Position numbers and translations under genes: made by a program. 11,657 nucleotides of DNA from Kiritimatiellota bacterium (lineage in GTDB: Bacteria; Verrucomicrobiota; Kiritimatiellia; JAAZAB01): NCBI GenBank assembly GCA_008636095.1, contig VSJD01000299.1:1-11657 (forward strand), read 5' to 3'. Below, piece by piece: positions 1 to 7,500 of this stretch; positions within the stretch are counted from its first letter, which is position 1, and each line of letters opens with the position of its first letter. The notes under the pieces are model-generated. The model was not told the origin of the DNA. It was given only the letters and a program-made list of their open reading frames with translations, and did no database searches.

Positions 1-816
1 GGAACAGGGTTTGGATTTATGTAAGCTGGATGCGGCGCCGATCTTGCCCGGCATTTTCTCTATATTCGCCGCGGTTGCGGCGCCGGCCTTGCCCGGTAGT
101 TTTCCGCAGCCGCTGGCGGCAAGGACAGAGTGGTTTTATTCTCTCGTGTTGGGAGGGTGTTGTTATATGCATGTGCCCGGCAAAGTGCTGAGATTTAGAC
201 GCGGCGAGGTGTCTATTATAAGCCCGGGATGCCTTCATGGCTATACCGGGCAGAAGGGCAAGCGGTATTATCGTATCTTCTGGGCGTGGCGTTCCCCGCC
301 GCTCATTCCGTTTATTAAACCGGAAGAAGGACAATACTTGATGATTAAACTGTCGGAACAAAAGATCAGGCGATTGCAGTTTCTCCATGCGGCTTGCCGG
401 AAAATAGTGCGCAGCATGGACCAGTTCACACAGTTTAAATTGCTCAACATACGCATGGAAATTGACTTGCTATTGGCACAGACCCGCGTTGCTCCCGATT
501 TTACCGAAACTCCCGCCATGCAATTTGCCCTGGCACTGCGCTGGATGGAAGACCACCTGACAATGCGTGATGCTGTCGGCGTTTTGTGCAAGTATTTGGC
601 CATATCGCCGGCCACGCTCAACAGGTTGTTCCACCGGCAGTTGAAAATGTCGCCGGCAGTTTATCTCCAGAAGCTAAAAATGAAAAGCGCCCAAACACTG
701 CTCCAAGCCGGAAATTCATCAGTTAAGGCAATCGCCTATCAATTAGGTTATAAACATCCATACGACTTCAACCATGCTTATAAGCGCCACACCGGTGTTG
801 CGCCAACCGAGCATGT
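1..816. repeat. Long direct repeat, left copy (AraC paralogue; partner 7555-8370)
   Basis: This segment aligns without any gap to 7555-8370 at a constant offset of 7554 bp, and the homology continues past the left window edge. Similarity stops sharply at 816/8370, just after the codons for EHV. Identity is uneven: roughly 80% by eye in the sensor part, perfect over 287-375, and high again in the HTH part. The pair flanks the giant gene in direct orientation. Confidence 0.95.
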
Positions 817-892
817 TCTCAGGCATAATTGTGCGGGGAAGAAATCTGGGGGTAGGGAAGGATGGCGCCTTAAACCCAAACAGCCGGGATAA
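2..892 (+). CDS. AraC-family transcriptional regulator, 5'-truncated by the window edge
   Basis: DNA-binding regulator with an N-terminal cupin-like sensor and a C-terminal AraC-type double helix-turn-helix. The frame is open from base 2 and aligns without a gap to the paralogue at 7478-8392, so the true start lies left of the window; the TTG at 11 is probably internal. The sensor part keeps the usual Pro-Gly-x-x-His-x-Tyr cupin motif (SPGCLHGYT; His codon at 236-238). The two HTH helices fall around 565-640 and 725-800, with the typical second-HTH pattern (AIAYQLGYKHPYDF, then YKRHTG). The family normally activates sugar-catabolic genes in response to a carbohydrate ligand. After EHV (about 816) the protein leaves homology with its paralogue and carries about 24 extra basic, glycine-rich residues. 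It is convergent with the giant secreted gene. The ligand and targets cannot be read from the sequence. Confidence 0.9.
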   Translation, partial: EQGLDLCKLDAAPILPGIFSIFAAVAAPALPGSFPQPLAARTEWFYSLVLGGCCYMHVPGKVLRFRRGEVSIISPGCLHGYTGQKGKRYYRIFWAWRSPPLIPFIKPEEGQYLMIKLSEQKIRRLQFLHAACRKIVRSMDQFTQFKLLNIRMEIDLLLAQTRVAPDFTETPAMQFALALRWMEDHLTMRDAVGVLCKYLAISPATLNRLFHRQLKMSPAVYLQKLKMKSAQTLLQAGNSSVKAIAYQLGYKHPYDFNHAYKRHTGVAPTEHVLRHNCAGKKSGGREGWRLKPKQPG

Positions 893-905
893 ACAACAAG
901 AAGAA

Positions 906-1010
906 TTAACCGCAAAAGAACACAAGCAGCGCAAAGATTTGGAACTACGGAAGGTGCGTGTATCGTTTTCGTCTGTCTTTTTTGCGCTCTATGCGTTCTC
1001 GCGTGGTTAA
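906..1010. repeat. Imperfect inverted repeat, MITE-like intergenic element
   Basis: The left arm at 906-937 (TTAACCGCAAAAGAACAC...) and the right arm at 977-1010 (ending GGTTAA) are imperfect reverse complements: both read TTAACC at the outer end and GCGCAAA at the inner end. The spacer is about 39 bp. The 261-bp gap between the two convergent genes (893-1153) otherwise holds no gene I can support. Translated, the arms give lysine-rich nonsense of the kind seen in many dispersed bacterial palindromes, so I read this as a small mobile or folded intergenic repeat. Copy number cannot be judged from one window. Confidence 0.6.
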
Positions 1011-1153
1011 AAAATTTGGTTGCGGGTCATGCGTGGCGCTTGGTAAACATAGCCCGCGGCGGATCAATTTCGGCGTCAATTTAAGGCATGGTTAAAAACG
1101 CCGTTAAAACCGATCTGAATTAACACAGGCGCTGTTTCTGCAGAAGCCCCTCA

Positions 1154-4100
1154 TTAATATTTTCGCCCTTTTTTAAAATGACTTCTGATCTCATAATCGG
1201 TCAAGGCGCGGTTGAAGACTTTTACATCGTCAATGGAACCTTTGAATAATCCCATGCTGACCTTGCCGATATATAAACCGCCCACCCAGTCCGCCCACTG
1301 CAAGCTACCGGAAGAACTGGTAACATCGGTAAAAATTAAATCGCCGTCCTGGTAGCACTTCACGGTATTGACCCCATCATAGGTAAAGGCGACATGATGC
1401 CACCCATCCCAGGAGAGAGGCTCCGAATATTGACACCAGTGCCAGTCTTGATTGACGGTGTTAATATGGGGATATATTCTGTTATTGCTAATATTCAAAC
1501 CATACGCACCTTCCGCGCAGGCAACTTCCTGCCAACCTGGGAAATTCGTCGTTGGCGAATAGACCCAGGCTTCCATGGTAATTTCGGAAACTTTCAAGCT
1601 GGCATTGGTGCCGCAATCAATATAATCATCAATCCCGTCAAAGACAAAGGCGCCATCGCTCCACTGCGGACTGCCGTACAAGACGCCGTTATTCCCTTCC
1701 CAGGATGAATCGGTTGCCATGGATGCATCACCTTCTTCAAATTGCCAGTCCCCGACCAGGTTGATACTTTCTTCCCTTTCCCTGAAATGACTTCTGATCT
1801 CATAATCGGTCAAGGCCCGGTTGAAGATTTTCACGTCGTCAATGGAACCTTTGAATAATCCCATGCTGACCTTGCCGATATATAAACCGCCCACCCAGTC
1901 CGCCCACTGCAAGCTACCGGAAGAACTGGTAACATCGGTAAAAATTAAATCGCCATCCCGGTAGCACTTCACGGTATTGACCCCATCATAGGTAAAGGCG
2001 ACATGATGCCAGCCGTTCCAGGTGAGGGCGCTTGGATATGCACACCAGTGCCAGCCTTGATTGACGGTGTTAAGATGAACCCGCATTATATTATTATTTA
2101 TATCCAAACCATAAGCTCCTTCCGCGCAGGCAATTTCCTTCCAACCCGGAAAATTTGTCGTCGGTGAATAGACCCAGGCTTCCATGGTAATCTTGGAAAC
2201 CTTCAAGCTGGCATTTGTGCCACAATCAATATAATCATCAACCCCGTCAAAGATAAAGGCATCACCGCTCCACTGCGGGCTTCCGTACAGGACCCCGTGA
2301 TTGCCCCGCCATGAGGAATCTTTGGCTATGGCCAGGTTTTCTTCGTCAAACTGCCAGTACCCGACCAGATTCTCTTCTTTCAACTTAATATCGTCCGCGT
2401 AAAACGTGACGGCCTGGGCCGTATCCCAGGTTAAAATATATACACCCAACGCTTCATCAGGCTGGGCAATTGTTCTGGTCACGCTTATTTTCTGCCAGCC
2501 GCTGTTAAGCGTCGTTACGTTTTGGGCGTAGGTCCAGCCGGCGGCGGAATAAAGACATATCTTCACCCGCCCCGCTCCTTTAACATAAGCGCTGGCAGTA
2601 TAAGTCTTGCCTTGCTCCACAACATAGCGGGCCGCGGTCGGGGTGGTCATCAATCCTTCCAAAACGCTGATGCCCGGAGTAGTTACTTTGAGCGCGTAAT
2701 CTTCAACGAGAGAGGTGTCGGATATTTCAAGCGTTGCGGGATTGTTGGCTTTGTAGGAAACCCAGCCTTTTGTGCCCAGTTCAAAACCGCCGTTATAAAG
2801 CATTTTATAATTTTGATTTTCCATTAATTCAACATTATCCGCATAAAACGTGACGGCCTGGGCCGTATCCCAGGTTAAAATCCACACGCCCAACACTTCA
2901 TTGGGCTGGGTGATTGTTCTGGTCACGCTTATTTTCTGCCAGCCGCTGTTAAGCGTCGTTACGTTTTTGGCGTAGGTCCAGCCGCCAGCCCCGGAAAAAA
3001 GGCATATTTTCACCCGCCCTTGTCCTTTAACATAGGCGCTGGCGGTATAAGTCTTGCCTTGCTCCACAAAACAACCGGCCGGGTTCCTGAATCCATCAAA
3101 CAACTGGATGCCCGGGGTGGTCACTTTGAGCGCCTTATTGCCCGCGAATGATGCGGTAGACACCTCAAGCGTTGCGGGATTGTCACTGCGGGCGGAAGCC
3201 CAGCCTTCCGTACCCAGCTCAAACCCGAAGTTCTCCGTCAGGTTAATACGCTGCCAGCCGATACTTAACTGGCGGTAGCCGGCCGTCCAACAAGATGATC
3301 TTTCTTTCAGCGCATAATAATCCATTATATCATTATCGCTATATAACGGATTGACGGATATATCCCCCGTCCCCGCGCTGGTCCCAAAATAATTCTGATT
3401 CACGCAGAATATATTGTTATAACTGGAATCGCATTGCGCACCGCCCGAACAGACAATTCCGTCGCCGGCCGTGATGATGCTGTGATTGATATCTAACGAC
3501 GAGCCGTCCCCGGCCAGGATGGCCTGGTCGGCGGCACCGATAGTTATGTTCTCAACCAGCGCGCTCGCATGGCCCGTCATTTCAATGGCCGTATTCTCCA
3601 CGTCAAAGATGCAGTTGCGCATGCGGGTATTATTGGCGGAGTCGAGTTTGATTCCGTTGATTCCGTTAAAAGCAATATTTTCAATCAGCACATTATCCGC
3701 TGAACTTACGCGCGCCGCAAAATCAGCCTCGGATGCTATTATAACCAAATCCGCCGCCGCGCCGATTAGTTCAATATTATCCTTTAAAAGCAAGTTTTCC
3801 CGGTAAATTCCTTTGGCGACAAATATTTGTGTTTCGGGTCCGGCCATGTTGATGGCTGTTTGAATGCTTTTAAACGGGGCGCTGGCGGTTCCCGTTTCTC
3901 CGGTCGCGGCACTGTTGTTGTTCACATACACTTGCGCCGCGGACCATGATGAATAGACCCAGCGTGAAGACAGGTTATATGCGTCAAGCGCCCTCGCTCG
4001 GAAAGCAACCGCACAGACTGTTTTATTGAAGGTGGCCGACAAATAATCGGCATTGACGCTGGTAAGCGCATTCCAGTTGGCGCCGCCATCCAGAGAATAT

Positions 4101-7100
4101 TCCAGCTCTATTCTTTTGATGCCGTTCTCATCGGCGGCTTGCGCCGTAATTTCAAGATATTCATCGCGTTCTGTAATTGAGATAAAACATTCCGGCAGAT
4201 CGTTAAACGCGGTCCAGCCTTTGACGGTTGGTGTGTCTTCAATATAGACATAAATGCGCTGTCCATTGGCAACCGTGCCGGAAGGCGTGAATGTTAATTC
4301 AAGCGCGTTATCGCCGCTGGTCAGCGGGTCGTCCGTTGTTGCGCTTGGACCGGGAACCGCGTAATCCCCGGAATTATACGCGATTCTATCGGCCAGTATT
4401 AATGAATTGCGTATGTTTTCAGGTTTGGCCTTGATATACATGCCGGTATTCCAGGCCGGGCCGGCATTTTTATCCCTGGCAAAGACATGAACGGGCGCGC
4501 TCAAGGAGTTCTCCGCGCTAACATTCCTCACTATTATCTTAATGCGACCGGTATCGGGATCATAAGAAATGTTTTCCCCTTTGACTACCAGCGGCCATTG
4601 CAGGCCTCCCCAGACATCATAAAGACGGCCGCCCGGTTTATGCATCTCTTCTTTCATAAACCTATATTTACTGCTATATGCGCTTTCCGCCAGACTGGTA
4701 ATCTTGTTGGTGAAAACAAAAGTGTTGGTGTTTTCTTCATATCCATATGGACCGTTAAAGCAGTGGGCCACGGCCATGAGCCCCGCGTCGGTGCTGTACC
4801 CGGCATAATTCTTCCAGTCCGTGCTGTAAATATAAACCTTGACGTAATCTACGTTATTATTAGTTGTTTGGATGTAACCACTATAGCTTGCATAGCTTTC
4901 CGTTACAGGCATATGCCAGAATTTGCCATCGGGGCCAGCCAAACTTAAGGCTTTGCCTTTTTGCAACAGGCCTCCAACCGAATTATAGCCCTCCCAATAA
5001 ACCCCCAGCCACACGGGGGATTTACTGTATGTTTTGCCCCCTTTTGCCATTACGGTAAAATCAAGGCGGCAATTCCCCAGATTACTGCCGCAGATTTGAG
5101 CGGCAACCTGACATCCATCCGTACACAGTAACCCCCGACTGCCGCCTACACCCAACCCTTCCGCGTGGGCAACGTAAGTTTTCGGATTAACGGCTTTTAT
5201 TAATTGGCTGTTTGTTATTTCCAATCCTTGTGAATCATAAAATTTAATCACACAGCCGCCTTGATAAGCACTGCCGCCGTTTCTAATAATATAACTTGCG
5301 CTATAGTCCTTATTTGACTGGATGGCTATATCCTGATAACTGTCCATGTCCGAGCCGTTTATAAGATAGGTTGTTGCCCCGTTAGTTACCATCTCGGAAT
5401 CCGGCGACCAGCCGTTTTTTCCATCCTGAAACTTGCCATTAACAATCAGATTTTCAGCGGTTAACGATGCCAGGTCGAAATTAACCGGGGTTGTGTCCGT
5501 AGCGGTGATTAGCATGCGCGATTTGGTCGCGTTGGCCGGGCAAAGGAACGTAAAGCCGAGTCCCCCCCACGATGGAGACGTGTTTGCCCATTTTGTATAA
5601 TCTTGCTGTCCAATGATCTGCTCATTGTTATAATGGATGACAGTAACTTTAGCCGTAGCTTGTGAGTCCTGCCCTTGTATTACACAATAAAAATTATAGT
5701 TTAGCCCGGGAGTTAAAACAATATCCTGGTAACAGTCGGCGCCGCTGGCCACTACGGCCGAATAACCCTGATCGGTTCTGACCCAATCAACCAGATTGCC
5801 CTGCCATGCTACGATCTGGTCTCCGGTTATTAATTCAAAACCGCCATTCACTATTTTTTCGCTTTCATAAACCTTGATGTCCGTAAACAAATGACGCCCC
5901 GTCCCTTCGGATGTTTTTAAAAATATTCTGGCGGTCTTGCCATTGGCGGGAGATTGGAAACTAATTTTCGTCGCCATATCCTTTATGCCTCTAACCTCCC
6001 AGGCGCTTGGAACTACATTTTCAAAATCGCCTTCCCGGGAAATTTCCACCCCGGCTTTTTTCAAACTGAAATTATCCACATAAAGTTTTCCGCTTAGTAT
6101 TTGCTTTTCTATCAGTTCATCAACCTGGTTGTCGGCATGGTACCTGGCGCCGGCGGGCAAATTATTATCAAAAAAGGTTGTCGGATAAAGCAATTGCCAA
6201 AGCCAATTCTGTTCGGACGAATTAATTCTCGGATATACATTTATTGGGGAATGATATTTTATGTAGTTATTCCCGCGATCAAGGGCGGAGTACTCGCTCA
6301 TAAATTTCTGAAAATTATTCAATAATCCAGGCTGAATCTCGTGATCGTAATACCTTGTGTCCGCGTATTGTTCAGGCAGTTTCAGATACTGTTGCGGGGT
6401 GCCGGGCGTTGCGTCCGACACGCTGGTTTCCCCATTGCCGCATCCCCAGCCTCGGCTCTGGCGTGTCTCTATGGTCCCGTCATAATTGGTGTATGCAAAA
6501 TTGTCCGTTTCGATCATCTGCTTGAATATTGGGTAATGATATCTGCCGCCTCCCGGTCCAAACGGATTGGTTCCGATCATAGGTTCAGGACCGCCTCCGT
6601 TCGTAAAAAACCAGTCTACCCAGGGAATATCCCGGACACATTTCAGCATATTTTCAGTTGAATGAGTATATGCCCAGGCTATAGAAAAAATCATCTTGGG
6701 ATAATTTTCGTTTTTCCATTCATACAGTCTTTTGTGGGTATCTTCAACAATAGCCCGGATTCGCACCTCTTTCGCCGCATCGCTCAGGCCCTCAAATTCA
6801 TGAAAATCATGGTATGGAAAAAGTTTAGTCAAATTTACCTGCGTATCGTAAATTAGCCAGTAGCTTTCCGCGGCCACGCCAAACAGGTAAATCCCCTGCT
6901 CATACCTGCTCTTGAGCATGGGCTTCATGTAATTTTCAAGCCAGAAATCGCAGTAGGCCTGGACGGTGTTCAGCTCATCAATTACCCCTGTGATGTTTCC
7001 TTTGTTATCATACTTAAGCGCCCCTATAGGTGTTGATGATCCTCCTCTTCCCCAGCCCTTGTGATAGATGTCATTAAACCTTATCGTCAATTGCATGTGG

Positions 7101-7360
7101 TTTTTATAGATGTCAGCCAATCTTTCTGCGGGAAATTCCGCCTGATTGGCATGACTGATGTTATACGCTTCATCATAACGCATGCTGGGAATTTCGCGCA
7201 CCACCTGTCTTTGAAAAAAACGAATTCCCATATCCTTCAGGTTGGCCAGATAACGTGGATCAAAATCAAGCTGCTGAGCGCTTACTATGCCAAAAGCGGT
7301 CTGAAACAGCATCCCGAATAATAATGCCGCGATCAATATTGGCCGTGCGTTTTTTTTCAT
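1154..7360 (-). CDS. Giant secreted multidomain carbohydrate-binding protein (beta-helix, tandem CBM-like and LamG domains)
   Basis: A 2068-residue exported protein, probably binding or attacking polysaccharide. The start is the ATG at 7358-7360: GGAGG lies 7 nt upstream and a classic Sec signal peptide follows (Lys-Lys, hydrophobic core 8-26, cleavage likely after VSA at 28). Residues 30-420 form a Trp/Tyr-rich domain I do not recognise, perhaps a catalytic barrel. Beta-sandwich modules opening with NGGFE/NGKFQ-type motifs lie at about 425-765. Further beta-rich segments (770-1050) and an Ig-like segment (about 1055-1140) follow. Residues 1143-1358 look like a right-handed beta-helix (NosD/DUF1565 style: SAPFKSIQTAI, many N-x-x-I-x-x-N turns). 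Two CBM4/9-like repeats occupy 1375-1662 and two LamG domains 1664-2068 (FDGxDDYIDCG, WHHVAFTYDG, FNRALTDYEI). No sorting signal, transmembrane anchor or PEP-CTERM is seen at the C-terminus. It is divergent from the AraC gene at 7478, a plausible regulator. Confidence 0.9.
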   Translation of the reverse strand: MKKNARPILIAALLFGMLFQTAFGIVSAQQLDFDPRYLANLKDMGIRFFQRQVVREIPSMRYDEAYNISHANQAEFPAERLADIYKNHMQLTIRFNDIYHKGWGRGGSSTPIGALKYDNKGNITGVIDELNTVQAYCDFWLENYMKPMLKSRYEQGIYLFGVAAESYWLIYDTQVNLTKLFPYHDFHEFEGLSDAAKEVRIRAIVEDTHKRLYEWKNENYPKMIFSIAWAYTHSTENMLKCVRDIPWVDWFFTNGGGPEPMIGTNPFGPGGGRYHYPIFKQMIETDNFAYTNYDGTIETRQSRGWGCGNGETSVSDATPGTPQQYLKLPEQYADTRYYDHEIQPGLLNNFQKFMSEYSALDRGNNYIKYHSPINVYPRINSSEQNWLWQLLYPTTFFDNNLPAGARYHADNQVDELIEKQILSGKLYVDNFSLKKAGVEISREGDFENVVPSAWEVRGIKDMATKISFQSPANGKTARIFLKTSEGTGRHLFTDIKVYESEKIVNGGFELITGDQIVAWQGNLVDWVRTDQGYSAVVASGADCYQDIVLTPGLNYNFYCVIQGQDSQATAKVTVIHYNNEQIIGQQDYTKWANTSPSWGGLGFTFLCPANATKSRMLITATDTTPVNFDLASLTAENLIVNGKFQDGKNGWSPDSEMVTNGATTYLINGSDMDSYQDIAIQSNKDYSASYIIRNGGSAYQGGCVIKFYDSQGLEITNSQLIKAVNPKTYVAHAEGLGVGGSRGLLCTDGCQVAAQICGSNLGNCRLDFTVMAKGGKTYSKSPVWLGVYWEGYNSVGGLLQKGKALSLAGPDGKFWHMPVTESYASYSGYIQTTNNNVDYVKVYIYSTDWKNYAGYSTDAGLMAVAHCFNGPYGYEENTNTFVFTNKITSLAESAYSSKYRFMKEEMHKPGGRLYDVWGGLQWPLVVKGENISYDPDTGRIKIIVRNVSAENSLSAPVHVFARDKNAGPAWNTGMYIKAKPENIRNSLILADRIAYNSGDYAVPGPSATTDDPLTSGDNALELTFTPSGTVANGQRIYVYIEDTPTVKGWTAFNDLPECFISITERDEYLEITAQAADENGIKRIELEYSLDGGANWNALTSVNADYLSATFNKTVCAVAFRARALDAYNLSSRWVYSSWSAAQVYVNNNSAATGETGTASAPFKSIQTAINMAGPETQIFVAKGIYRENLLLKDNIELIGAAADLVIIASEADFAARVSSADNVLIENIAFNGINGIKLDSANNTRMRNCIFDVENTAIEMTGHASALVENITIGAADQAILAGDGSSLDINHSIITAGDGIVCSGGAQCDSSYNNIFCVNQNYFGTSAGTGDISVNPLYSDNDIMDYYALKERSSCWTAGYRQLSIGWQRINLTENFGFELGTEGWASARSDNPATLEVSTASFAGNKALKVTTPGIQLFDGFRNPAGCFVEQGKTYTASAYVKGQGRVKICLFSGAGGWTYAKNVTTLNSGWQKISVTRTITQPNEVLGVWILTWDTAQAVTFYADNVELMENQNYKMLYNGGFELGTKGWVSYKANNPATLEISDTSLVEDYALKVTTPGISVLEGLMTTPTAARYVVEQGKTYTASAYVKGAGRVKICLYSAAGWTYAQNVTTLNSGWQKISVTRTIAQPDEALGVYILTWDTAQAVTFYADDIKLKEENLVGYWQFDEENLAIAKDSSWRGNHGVLYGSPQWSGDAFIFDGVDDYIDCGTNASLKVSKITMEAWVYSPTTNFPGWKEIACAEGAYGLDINNNIMRVHLNTVNQGWHWCAYPSALTWNGWHHVAFTYDGVNTVKCYRDGDLIFTDVTSSSGSLQWADWVGGLYIGKVSMGLFKGSIDDVKIFNRALTDYEIRSHFREREESINLVGDWQFEEGDASMATDSSWEGNNGVLYGSPQWSDGAFVFDGIDDYIDCGTNASLKVSEITMEAWVYSPTTNFPGWQEVACAEGAYGLNISNNRIYPHINTVNQDWHWCQYSEPLSWDGWHHVAFTYDGVNTVKCYQDGDLIFTDVTSSSGSLQWADWVGGLYIGKVSMGLFKGSIDDVKVFNRALTDYEIRSHFKKGRKY
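1176..2371 (-). repeat. Tandem LamG-coding repeat, 609-bp period
   Basis: Two copies of a 203-codon unit lie head to tail at the 3' end of the giant gene. The start of each unit (NLVGxWQF) is at 2371 and 1762 on the minus strand, exactly 609 bp apart. The copies include a perfectly identical run of 119 bp (1227-1345 against 1836-1954), synonymous positions included, which points to recent duplication or gene conversion. Both copies keep the LamG/concanavalin-A-like core motifs. Confidence 0.95.
2372..3235 (-). repeat. Tandem CBM4/9-like coding repeat, about 444-bp period
   Basis: Two related units each begin with GFELGT(E/K)GW and end with TFYAD(N/D)(V/I)(E/K)L. Nucleotide identity is high in the C-terminal half: 2400-2437 matches 2844-2881 exactly, offset 444 bp. 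The N-terminal halves have drifted more and differ by a small in-frame indel. The fold class (jelly-roll carbohydrate-binding module) is inferred from the GFE...GW...YTASAYVKG pattern. Confidence 0.85.
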
Positions 7361-7367
7361 GGATTTT

Positions 7368-7372
7368 CCTCC
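7368..7372 (-). promoter_or_regulatory. Ribosome binding site deciding the start of the giant secreted protein
   Basis: On the minus strand this reads GGAGG, 7 nt before the ATG at 7360. The in-frame ATG at 7396 would put 12 polar residues before the signal peptide and has no such site, so 7360 is preferred. Confidence 0.85.
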
Positions 7373-7451
7373 ATCTTTTGACTTTTGCAGACACATTCTT
7401 TCTTCTTGATCATAGTTTAATTATCGGGTATGAATTTAACCATGTTATTCT

Positions 7452-7500
7452 GATAGCATCAATTGCCATGATTAAATATGCTATGTGGCATGAAAGCATC
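7452..7500. promoter_or_regulatory. Possible regulator-binding direct repeat in the divergent intergenic region
   Basis: GATAGCATC at 7452-7460 recurs as GAAAGCATC at 7492-7500 (8 of 9 bases), 40 bp apart, about four helical turns. AraC-family proteins commonly bind direct repeats on one helix face, and this is the gap between the giant gene and the AraC gene. The right half-site lies inside the AraC reading frame if translation starts at 7478 or 7490. No convincing -35/-10 pair was found for either gene. This is inference only. Confidence 0.25.

Noticed and set aside
774..1010. 78-codon plus-strand frame across the AraC 3' end and the inverted repeat
   Set aside because: Half is AraC sequence in the wrong frame and half is the palindromic element.
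1136..1145. Perfect 10-bp palindrome TTCTGCAGAA near the end of the giant gene
   Set aside because: Too short to form a useful hairpin and without a T-tract; not a convincing terminator.
7361..7396. Alternative start of the giant gene at 7396
   Set aside because: It would add 12 polar residues before the signal peptide, and the GGAGG at 7368-7372 clearly serves the ATG at 7360.
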